NCBI GenBank assembly: GCA_963402885.1 | Contig: OY727102.1 | Coordinates: 3,472,001 to 3,536,000 of the forward strand | Length of the DNA: 64,000 bases | Source: Antedon bifida | Taxonomy: Eukaryota > Echinodermata > Crinoidea > Comatulida > Antedonidae | Direction: 5' to 3' | Part shown: in pieces, positions 25,601 to 33,709 of the stretch | How the letters are laid out: the number at the start of each line of letters is the position of its first letter | How positions within the stretch are numbered: position 1 is the stretch's first letter | Made by a program: the position numbers and the translations under genes | The notes under the pieces: model-generated | What the model was told of the DNA's origin: nothing | The model's input: only the letters and a program-made list of their open reading frames with translations | Databases searched by the model: none

Positions 25601-28600
25601 ACTCCATTCTCTAATCCTCAAATGAGACTTGGTATAAGCATGGTAAATTATAAAACAGTTTATCCATCCTGTAATTGGCGAGTTTGTGCTCGCTGTTGGA
25701 TGTGTATGAAATATTTAAAAAAATATTGTATTGCCATTTAGGTAGTTACTGTACTGTAAGTTAATGCCTTTATTTTTCCTCCTACACTACAGGGCCTCTA
25801 GGTTTAGCCAGTGAGCGCTCATAGCCTGCATAAGTGAATATTTTCAGCTGTGTAGCAAAATGCTACAGTACTCAAACTACCTTATTTCTATACATAAAGC
25901 GATGTAGCATAAATAAAATATGAAACTATGTTTCATCATACAGAGACTTCATCGATTATCATTTATTGCTAATAACATTTTTGAAATGAAAATTATCTCC
26001 GATTACCAGAATAAAAATCATTTGTGTACAATAAATTGTTGTAACATTTTTTTAGAATTTCTTTACATATTCCATTTGATGATTGTTATACTGCATATCC
26101 CATCATTAACTGCCATGACAAACATAGCATTCATGTTGTAATTCGGAATTTCCTTTTTTATTGAACTTTTAGTCTCAATTGGAAAAGAATCCAGACGTTT
26201 ACATTAACTCTGATCAACCTTTGTGTATCAAATTTGTTGTTAATGAAACCGATATAAAAAACCAGGAGGACCGGGTACGAGATGTCCGGGAACGATTACA
26301 GAAGGTACTTGAAGGGGATGTAGAAGCCATCGAAGGTATATTTTTTTTAATTAAATTAAACGATCTGATCTTTATTAATTACATTTTTCGCGCCGTGCCT
26401 TTATAGGCAGTTATGTTCGAGAGGACAGAAGCATTAAGAAGCTATACTGTATATCAAGTGGAAGCTTTAGTACAACAGGCCGAAAGATTTGAGAATTTGT
26501 AAACTCGGACGGGTCATGCTCAAACCCGGCAGCACGTCTGGGAAAAGAAAGTCTATGAAAACATTTGCTGATAATATTGAGAGTCTGTAATATCTTTTTT
26601 CAATAAACAATGTGTTGGATGTCAATCTAGGCAGGTAATATAATAATGGTCAAAACTTTAGTTTGGTTGTCAACCTATAGGCCAGTATTTACAATGACGT
26701 CCTTTTGACTGTCAATCTAGGCCGATATTATACTAATTCGCCGTCAGGTAATCATTGAATTATGGTCCAAACGGTCCTTCTTGGTCAATTTGTTTGTGGT
26801 TGGGGAGCAGGGGGTTGGTAGGGGAGGTCCAACCTTTATCGTCAGATGGTGAACATTCAGTCTAGCAGTATCCGAGGAACACCTACTCCATTAATTATCC
26901 AGAAAAAAGGTTTGTTGTCCCTCTCCTAATATAATTATATAAAAAAATAGATTTTGTATTGTGGTTTCATTTCTGATAGTAATGACATAGTCTCTGGATG
27001 CAAGTTCATAGACCTAATAGTTAGTTGGAAATAATATTCATGTTGAATGATAGTTCTCTTCAGTTTTTTATTAGAAAATATAATATAAATTTGTTTCATT
27101 CAAAATGAAACATTTTAATATAATAATTCAATAAAAAAGTACAATTATGGTATCGATTAGGGGTGTAAATAGCGATGTAAAACGGTATTTATGTATTGTG
27201 GAAAGGGCCATTGTTAAGACTGAAAAATTGGACTTATCAATAAATAAAATATGCTTTTGTTCAAAATGTAACAATTTAGAATTCACTCAAAATTATTGCA
27301 CAGAGAAATTTGGCTTATAAAATAACTACTTATAATAATAATTACTTATGATATAGATTCTATACCTCGTCAAGTTGATCGTGAGATCAATACATCAAAA
27401 TCGGAATCAGACCGTTTGATTCAATTGGGTATGTTTGAATAATATTTTTTAAAATATTGACATGCATGCATGGTACGCGATCTATAGGTTCCAACCCCTA
27501 AGCTCTGTCTTTACTAAACTAAATGTGATGTGCCCATTATTATATAGACATGATGATGTCATATCTACCAAATATCATACTATAAATTATTTGGGCACAT
27601 CACACTTTTTTTACAAACTAGTTTGATAGTGTGGACAGAGCTTTACGATTGCGTGACCAAAACTAACCCCCCAAGGGCTGACATGATATTGATTCCTGGC
27701 AGGTCTTTCAATCACATTTGATAAACATTGCTTGTCTTTATGACTGAGAGTGAAAACATTTATTCATTCTGTTTTAATTGTAGGTACGGCAAGACCTATT
27801 CCACTACACAGTGACTTTGACAATTGCTACCACAATGTCATCCAAATTCTGCGTCCTGTTGCAAGTTATTTCTACACCACCAAATACAAAAAACAATCGT
27901 CATTACTCAAAAAGACACTGTTATGTAATGACTACAAGCAGTTCACTAATTTTTCTACACAACTTTTGAAGGAAATTACAGACAATAGTGAATTGTTCTA
28001 TTTGGGCCAACAGTCTGATGCCTATGAGTACATGCTAACATTATTACAACATATGCCAACTGATCCATGTACAATCACATTGAAACAAACCATTACCTGC
28101 AATTCGTGTGGTCATGTATCTACAACAATAGATCACTCAAATCATTATATTTTGAGACTAAATGACACACAAACCATACACACAGCACTACTGAATTCCT
28201 TAATAAAACCTCATAGTATTGACTTTTTATGTACGTCCTGTACATTCAACAAGGCATTACAAACAAAAGTTATTCACACAGCACCGTCTGTGTTGATAAT
28301 TGTGTTGCAAACAAATCATAGTCCTGGACAAAAAAGTGATGTCGCTGGTCTGGCATCCAACACACTGTCTTTACCAACTGTCACTGGTGCAGATGTACAG
28401 TATTCATTACAGTCAACTCTAACACATCTTGGAATGACGACATCATCTGGACATTATACCTCCTGTACTAAGACAGGTTCATGTAAAGAAGCAGATGCTG
28501 ACAAATTGGTGTCTGTACCAACTATGTCTGGACAACCAGCATATATAGCTGTGTATACACTTGATACAAATATGCCTGTGCAAGATCAAGGACATCGGCC

Positions 28601-31600
28601 AATTGAAGTTGAACAAAATAAAGAAATACCACTTGCAGACTTTGTTGTAGTTAATAGAAAAACGAAATCAGTTGTAACACAACATTCAGTTGTTTCAAAT
28701 GCACCATCATCTAAAATAGATATAATTATAAGTAACCTGGCAAAAAGATCTGATAATATAGCTTATAACAAACGAACAAATAATGAAACACTATCTGATT
28801 TACTGACAATGGATTCTACTGCTGCAAACACAAATAATATAACATCACAATCGGTTGTCCGTTCATCAGAAAAAGAAGGCACAGGACAAGACACTAACAC
28901 TAACAAGGCATGTAGACAAGGTAATGAAAGCAATCAATCGTCATCAAAAGAACAAAGTAGACCTACTAAATCAATATCTAAAGAAAATGCTGATATAACA
29001 GTTTTAAGAAAATCGGTTTCTGAGGTTGCCACCAGTATACCACCAGTAGATAACAACCAGACAACGAGCTTAGAAACAGAAGCAAGTACAGATGTGGGCT
29101 CTCATATATCTGCGAAAATACAAGAACAGATGTGTACACAAAGTGTGGTTACTAAGAAGTTCTTTCGCCAACAGGTTATGAAATTCATAAAATCACATAA
29201 CGCCGATGTCACGTATAAAGAGACATTACAACATTATATTGGTCTAACGGTAAGTTCCTTTTGTCGCTGGAAGGCAATAGTGAAAAAAGAACTCGATGTT
29301 CGCACGGTTAAACAAAATGTACTACAATGGCTACAACAAAACAAAGATGATGCCTCCTTTCAAAATACCTGTCAACAGTTTCCTGATTTAAAAATCCATA
29401 AATCTACACTTACAAAATGGAAGCAGCAAGCTAAAGCACTGAAAAATACACACGTCGTTAGCTCGGAAGATGCTACAAAAAATATAACATCACAGTCGGT
29501 TGCAGAAGAACAAGACAAAGAACAAGACACTAACAAGACATTATGTAGACAAGGTAATGAAAGCAATAAGACCCAGAAAATGAGAAAAGAAATATTCCGT
29601 ACAAAAAAATGCTGCTCGACTTGTTGACATAACAATTTTAATTATTGATCTTCAGAAATATTTTTCAAACAAATTATAAATTGCCTGTTAGTATTTTGTA
29701 TCTATATTATAATAAAAAAAAAGAATTATGAAAATCTGACTTGTAGTTTTTGAAATATAGGGTCTAAAACATCACCGAAAAAAATCATTTTTAGCCACGA
29801 ACGAAGTAAACAAATTGCGGCCTCAGTCAGCAATTGTATGAACTACACCATTTTTCGATAAAATAAGAGTTTACAAATTTTCATTTCTGTCAGAGGTGCA
29901 TAAATATCATAGACTCTCTTTTTCCAGAAGTGCTTTGAGTCGTCGAGCATGGACCTATAAATTGGTCGAGTTTACAAAGTTGCTCATTCGCGCGGTTCTT
30001 TAAATTCATTATTTGAGAAACACTACCAGATTAGGCCTCCTTGAAAATACTGAGGATGTACTTTTTTTTGCCGACAACGTGCAAATGTTACGTTAAAAGG
30101 TCGAGCGGCGTTTTTTGTAATTTAGAGATATTTCTTCAGTCAACTGAATTTTGGAACTCAAACCTTTCAATCTTCAGTCCAGTCACTATCAATGTAACTA
30201 CAGTACAACTCCTCCTTTGGGGCGTCCCCTATTCCGGTGGCATCTCTATTGAAGGAGACACACTCCTGAAGTTGTCCCCTAAGTTCTACTGTATAAGAAC
30301 CTAGTGTTTGAGTTAAAGGTAAAAGAGTGTATTGAATTTACAGTAATAGTATACCTTGATTTACAGTAGCAAAGATACCCATCATGGCGTGGGTATCCTA
30401 ACTGTAAATCATCAGCATAAAATTAAAAGACAATAACAATATATATACAAATTTACCGAAAACGCTATTTTGAAAACGTACAGTATTATTAGTGGATATA
30501 CATATGATTTCAGAACAACAAGATTTACGATTTTTTCACCGTGGGTGCGCGCTCGCTGTACAGCCGTGTGCTGTGACGTCATGTGTGCATAGCAAAACCT
30601 ACCTCATGAGTTTTCACTGTCGTTACCATACAAGAGATGGGTACCCGTCATTTCAATTGCTAATTTGACCTGTATGTAGGCTTAAATTGCCATAGTCTGT
30701 TATTTTAAGAAAAACTTCAATCCAGATAGGCAAAAGAAACAATAACATAAATTCAACATTTCTATTTTTAAGATTTATTTTAAAAAGTATTTTTACTAGT
30801 AATTTTTCACGCTTGTTTTTTTTGCAATGTGTTACCAAACAACTTTAGGGTAAATTTTAAATTTAACAAAGTGGCTACTGTCCAACGAAAATCCCAAAGA
30901 TTTTAGAAAATCATTTTCAACCTTTATCTAGGTTTAGAATTAAAAGTTTATGTGAATAATTAAAGAGATTTATTCTAGAACAGTGTTGTACTGGGAATGC
31001 AAATGAATGCAACCTACATCTACATGTTGATAGCATGATCTGGTGTACAGAATACATCCGATGGCTTCCAAAGCATTTTGAGAGATCCAATCTAGCTATA
31101 GTTAATTATTATAAAATGCTGTAGAGAGGCTGTTTCATGATAAATTGTCATTCTAATAGATCCAATAATTATTCTTCTCATTATTGATGCCAAACCAGCC
31201 CAGTCAGAAGTCTCTCCTAGTGTATTTATAAACAATTTAATTTTAATGATATACTGTTTTTCTAAATCAAGCATTTGGTGCAGAACTGAATACCATTATG
31301 GCCCATCTATTTTTACTTGGCAAAATATAATTTTGCCAAGTATAGTACTTGCTTTGTATGTTTGTTAGCACGATAGCACCTACAATTTTGAAGTTATCAT
31401 TCTGAATTTTTCGGTGTAAATAGGTATATTTACAGAACATGCTTATTGATTTTTTTTTTTAAATCAATAATAACTTCACTATAAAAAAAAGACAAATTTG
31501 TATTCTTTTAACATAGGCCGAAATATCAACGCCCTCTGTGCCAAAATTTGCCAAGTACTTCGCTCAGTTTCTGAGTGCTTTCATTTATTGTATTTTTTAG

Positions 31601-33209
31601 TATGTATACTCTTTAACTTGAAATACTTCTTTACGTCCCATCTGAAGACCAAATTAATTTTTCTTATTGCGTCAGTATCATTTGTAAAAGCTTTTAAAGG
31701 CTTTATTGATTTGAAGATTTGTTTTAATTGTCATATGATCCTTAAAGAAGTGTACATAATTAATAAATCTATAAAACGATTTTAAATTGATTAATATGTA
31801 ATTGTTTATCTTTCTGGCAGAATTAAAATAACAATTACAGATATCTACTATGAAAGCAATTAATATTCTACATTGCGCTGTATGATCTTTTAGCAGCCTA
31901 TACTAATTGGCGCAATTAATTGGTCCTCGTCGTATTTCTTTGGTTGTACAAGAACAAAAGCAATCAATTTAAAAGCCCGGGGGTTTATGTGTAATCAGCG
32001 AGCATTTAGTATCATTTAAGTGTAGGTTGTCTCATCATCTGCGACTAGTACACTGTATAGTAGTTATTGCTACTACAGATGGTATAGTTCTTTTGTTCCA
32101 TGCAATTGAAGCTCTGTTTGCTTATGATCATTCTGTACATCTTTGTTGTACACTCTAATAGTGGTTTTTAATTGCACTGATCGACAGTTTGTTATGATGT
32201 AAACTTTGCTAATCCAGGCCAGTGTAAGAGAACTCTGACTCACCGCACATGTCTTCTCTTCTCTTATAATGAACACAATACATATTTACATACAGTTCAT
32301 AGTATGTAAAATTAATATTGATTTCTTTGTTACGATAGATTTTATTCACGTGGTGGTAACAAACATGTTGTTAGACGATAGTATTACCATCACAGTTAAT
32401 TTCTATTAACTTAATTGAAGCATGTGCGTGTAAAATATTATTTTACAATAGTTTTTTGTTGGCTTTTTCCATTTGTAGTACAATTTTATTATATTTGATG
32501 CCAATTTTTGTACATCGTTTGGTTTCATTTTTTTCAGGCAAAAAGTAATAATATGATTGCTTGCTGAATTAAAATTAAAGTATGTTAAAACTAATTTATC
32601 TATATAAAATACACATTAACATAATCCTTTTTTCTGTAAATTTAAAAAAAAATCTTATACTAATTATAATTTCTAATATATATTGTGTGTGTAACCATAA
32701 TACAGTACTACAGTATACATTTTGTTATGTAAACTAGTTTGCACCGATCCATATTTGGAAAATTAGTTATGAGGCTGAGATTGAGAATATATAAAGCATT
32801 TGCCAAAATTTAGAGGGTGGTATGGTATAATTTACATCCAAATGTGAGGTCGGCTTTTAAACAAATCTCAAGCACGAGTATCTTTAAAGAAAATGGCAAA
32901 CTTGAATGGGTATCAGGTGCTTAAAATGGCATATCATGATATACATTGTCGAAAGTGTGTCTGCAACGTACATTTTCCTACTGTAAATCACAAGTCTTTT
33001 TCTTATATTTGAGTTAAAACTTTGTTACTTAAAAACTACTACTTACTACACTCTCAAATTAGTTTGCACCAACTAGTACAGTATGTAAAGAAACACTTTT
33101 TTTTGTATCCATAATATTTAAATCAGTGTTTTTCTTTTCAGCGGAACTAGATGAGGATGGTGATGATGATGACGAGGAGGAAGAGGAACCAAATTCTGAG
33201 GGAGAATAA
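16631..33209 (+). CDS. MBD2/3: methyl-CpG-binding domain protein 2/3
   Basis: Nuclear methyl-DNA reader of the MBD2/3 family, a NuRD (Mi-2) co-repressor subunit in animals. Six exons join in frame: 16631-16752, 17097-17397, 17619-17709, 18128-18225, 26173-26335 and 33142-33209 (843 bases, 280 residues, like the 291 of mammalian MBD3). The MBD spans about residues 9-75: GALPKGWSREEVIRKSGLSA, then SDVYYY and SPCGKKFRSKPQLARFLG. Arg26, Tyr38 and Arg48 match methyl-CpG contact residues of MBD2; mammalian MBD3 has Phe at the Tyr position, so this protein should bind methyl-CpG. LPIRQTASIFKQPVT and the FWEKRLQGLNA...GPGMSDESLI block follow. The exon 5 helix (DIKNQEDRVRDVRERLQKVL) corresponds to the p66/GATAD2-binding coiled coil. 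The tail is Asp/Glu-rich. ATG 16631 is the first in its frame. A CCCCCAG acceptor-like site upstream hints at a non-coding 5' exon. AATAAA follows at 33648-33653. Confidence 0.95.
16784..16920. repeat. dense CTAGGCCTAG palindrome array in MBD2/3 intron 1
   Basis: About 135 bases composed almost only of overlapping CCTAGGCC, GGCCTAGGCC and CTAGCTAG blocks, far richer in GC than the introns around it. It begins about 30 bases after exon 1. Each unit is self-complementary, so the RNA or DNA can fold in many registers. Confidence 0.75.
17866..18020 (+). mobile_element. tRNA-like SINE in MBD2/3 intron 3
   Basis: An A box (TGGCTGAGCGGTTAAGAC) and a B-box-like GGTTCAAGGCTC about 60 bases later are followed by a body with GGTGGTAGAATGAGTC and an AATAAATAAAAAT end. 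The head is Leu/Ser-tRNA-like and resembles the SINE at 4660-4880. It lies in the intron 17710-18127, about 100 bases before exon 4. Confidence 0.65.
18245..18435. repeat. GC-rich dispersed repeat, inverted copy at 25790
   Basis: GGCTATGAGCGCTCACTGGC followed by TAAACC recurs in inverted orientation at about 25796-25830. The segment is GC-rich (GGGCCCCAATAGGGCCCC palindrome) and follows exon 4 by about 20 bases. It is probably part of another SINE. Open frames here are not genes. Confidence 0.5.
18465..18628. mobile_element. MITE family copy 3, both ends intact
   Basis: The best full-length copy. The left end AAGCTCTGTCTACACTATCA and the right end TGATAGTGTAGAGAGAGCTT form terminal inverted repeats of about 24 bases. 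The inside contains CCCAAATATGGTAGTGATAT units and the inverse block ATATATGGGCACATCACA. It lies just inside MBD2/3 intron 4. Confidence 0.85.
18640..22140. other. MBD2/3 intron 4, mostly featureless
   Basis: AT-rich intron with no convincing exon on either strand. A perfect 12-bp-arm hairpin (TGGACCTATAAA with TTTATAGGTCCA) is at 20421-20449, and an (AAT)n microsatellite of about nine units is at 22020-22046. Confidence 0.5.
22148..22329. repeat. 182-bp foldback (long palindrome) in MBD2/3 intron 4
   Basis: The two halves are inverted repeats over almost the whole length: CAGATATTGCCT...GTGAAATATAAGATTTGACA on the left against TTAAATCTTATATTTTAC...AGGCGATATCTG on the right, through GAACATAATATCATCCC-type blocks to a loop GAAGCGGCAGCTGA near 22240. 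Small gaps occur. It has no resemblance to the other MITE family, so it is a separate foldback element. Confidence 0.8.
22391..22660 (-). CDS. possible antisense exon in MBD2/3 intron 4
   Basis: On the minus strand an open frame reads RREDDELFGLPDYNIIINRL and continues to YIILRK. It is followed at about 22459 by a strong donor (CGCAAG then GTAAGG). The frame has no ATG, so it would have to be an internal exon (acceptor-like ACTAG at about 22654). A CCAAT box and a CpG-containing stretch lie just upstream on that strand. No partner exon was found and the peptide is not recognised. It contains a TAGGCCTA motif, so it may be repeat-derived. Confidence 0.25.
   Translation of the reverse strand, partial: LVRAEHPVIRLAPRREDDELFGLPDYNIIINRLIDGNSSVNLNDLGLSEYFIAKESLISNYLYIILRKVRCLGRRLVYIQYKYSRPTIE
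22784..22862 (+). mobile_element. SINE-like tRNA head
   Basis: GCGTGGCGCAGCGATGGAAACG fits a pol III A box, and GAGTTCAAATCCAGT 55 bases later fits a B box. The acceptor stem does not close. A duplicated body (next entry) follows, so the two may form one element. Confidence 0.5.
22880..23012. repeat. two-copy 72-bp direct repeat
   Basis: GAAAATTA...GTCAATATCATCG...CTCGAGAATGTATA at 22891 is repeated at 22963 as GAAAATTA...GTCAATATCATCG...CTCGAGGATATATA. It lies directly behind the tRNA-like head at 22784. An open frame through both copies is accidental. Confidence 0.65.
24063..24225. mobile_element. MITE family copy 4
   Basis: Left end AAGCTCTGTCTACACTAT. Two internal 21-bp units read CACTACCATATTTGGGCATA. 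The right end GTTTGATAGTGTGAGCT has lost a few bases. It lies in MBD2/3 intron 4. Confidence 0.8.
25508..25715 (+). mobile_element. tRNA-Gly-like SINE
   Basis: GAGCTGTAGCTTGGTGGTAT (A box) followed by TGCCTTCCAA (anticodon TCC, Gly) and GGTTCAATCC (B box) form a tRNA-Gly-like head. The body leads to the tail CCATCCTGTAATTGGCGAGT and GGATGTGTATGAAA. The same tail is at 11636. It lies in MBD2/3 intron 4. Confidence 0.75.
26411..26502 (+). CDS. possible alternative terminal exon of MBD2/3
   Basis: About 75 bases after exon 5 an acceptor (TTTATAGGCAG) precedes a frame that reads VMFERTEALRSYTVYQVEAL and ends QAERFENL then stop at 26500. Joined to exon 5 (phase 1) it is in frame. AATAAA is at 26602-26607. 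If the acceptor is taken four bases earlier, another frame (GSYVREDRSIKK...) is used and stops slightly earlier. Neither peptide is recognised. It could equally be an intronic relic. Confidence 0.3.
27500..27643. mobile_element. MITE family copy 5
   Basis: Left end AGCTCTGTCT(T)TACTA, right end GTTTGATAGTGTGGACAGAG CTTT. The internal units are eroded. It lies 140 bases before the acceptor of the nested protease-like exon, in MBD2/3 intron 5. Confidence 0.75.
27784..29627 (+). CDS. USP-like deubiquitinase domain plus HTH-like repeats, nested in MBD2/3 intron 5
   Basis: One uninterrupted exon of 614 codons with stop at 29625. Residues are counted from codon 1 at 27750. The first part matches peptidase family C19 (ubiquitin-specific protease) in motif order: Cys box DNCYHNVIQIL (Cys26), QQSDAYEY (87-94), two CxxC knuckles (117-120, 161-164), and the His box SGHYTSC (His235) followed by DADKLVSV and AYIAVYTL. 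The Cys box is one residue shorter than usual between Cys and the conserved Gln. A Ser/Thr/Asn-rich linker follows. Then come two HTH-like repeats of about 42 residues (472-513 and 520-562), each ending in a W-K pair. A block NITSQSV...CRQGNESN occurs on both sides of them. The frame is closed upstream (TGA 27741). No in-frame ATG precedes the Cys box, so an upstream exon is needed. The acceptor (TTTTAATTGTAG) is in phase 1, the phase in which MBD2/3 exon 5 ends. AATAAA lies at 29711. It may be transposon-derived or a chimeric isoform. Confidence 0.7.
29711..29723 (+). terminator. polyadenylation signal after the USP-like exon
   Basis: AATAAA about 85 bases after the stop, running directly into more A residues (nine or ten in all). 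It would serve an isoform ending in this exon. The A tract could instead be the remnant tail of a retroposed cDNA. Confidence 0.4.
30358..30410. repeat. hairpin in MBD2/3 intron 5
   Basis: GATTTACAGTAGCAAAGATA and CCC pair with GGGTATCCTAACTGTAAATC, with a small internal gap. The loop is ATCATGGCGT. It is a short foldback of unknown origin. Confidence 0.45.
30530..30660. promoter_or_regulatory. GC-rich patch with CRE site in intron 5
   Basis: GTGGGTGCGCGCTCGCTGTA and a perfect TGACGTCA (30574-30581) stand out in AT-rich intron sequence about 900 bases after the USP-like exon. It may be a regulatory element or a repeat fragment. No transcript start was identified. Confidence 0.25.
31313..31600 (+). 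repeat. dispersed repeat, inverted copy at 40940
   Basis: From about 31360 (CACGATAGCACCTACAATTT) through ATTCTGAATTTTTCGGT, AACATGC(T/C)TATTGA and TTTGTATTCTTTTAACAT to CTCAGTTTCTGAGTGCTT, the sequence matches the complement of 40940-41178 at high identity. A 13-bp-arm hairpin (TACTTGGCAAAAT with its complement, 31315-31343) lies at its left. An open frame over it is a shadow. Confidence 0.75.
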
Positions 33210-33653
33210 GAACTTTTATTATGACAACAGCTCAAAGCATAGTGTGTAGTTAGCTACATATTCATCACTCCACTCAGGTAACCACAACTCTTGGTGGCAG
33301 CCTTCTTACCATGAATATGTTGATATTAATAATTAACATATCCATAAGTTAAAAATGAAATAATACAATTGTTGAATACTCATACTATAGTAGTTTTATA
33401 CCTTTTCATTAATAATAATATTTTGTTAATTTCATTTAAAAATTTTGTTTAGCAATATTGCTTTTCAAACTGAATTTTGAGTCCAAAAACATAGTTTTGT
33501 ATTGTTTTTTGCAGAAAGTATGTTTGTAATCTTTTTGCTATCAGTATACCGACAAAACTGCACAGTTCCCTCATTATCAGTTAATTAAACAATATAATAT
33601 TCACAAATATTATTTAAATATTTATAAATTCAAGAATTAGACATTTTAATAAA
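33210..33653 (+). promoter_or_regulatory. MBD2/3 3' UTR
   Basis: AT-rich sequence after the stop codon. The first AATAAA is at 33648-33653; an alternative lies near 33740. No coding potential or structured element was seen. Confidence 0.5.
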
Positions 33654-33709
33654 ATGAATAACCGTGTGGAATGAAATTTCCATTCTGTACCAATTATTTG
33701 TTGATTTCT

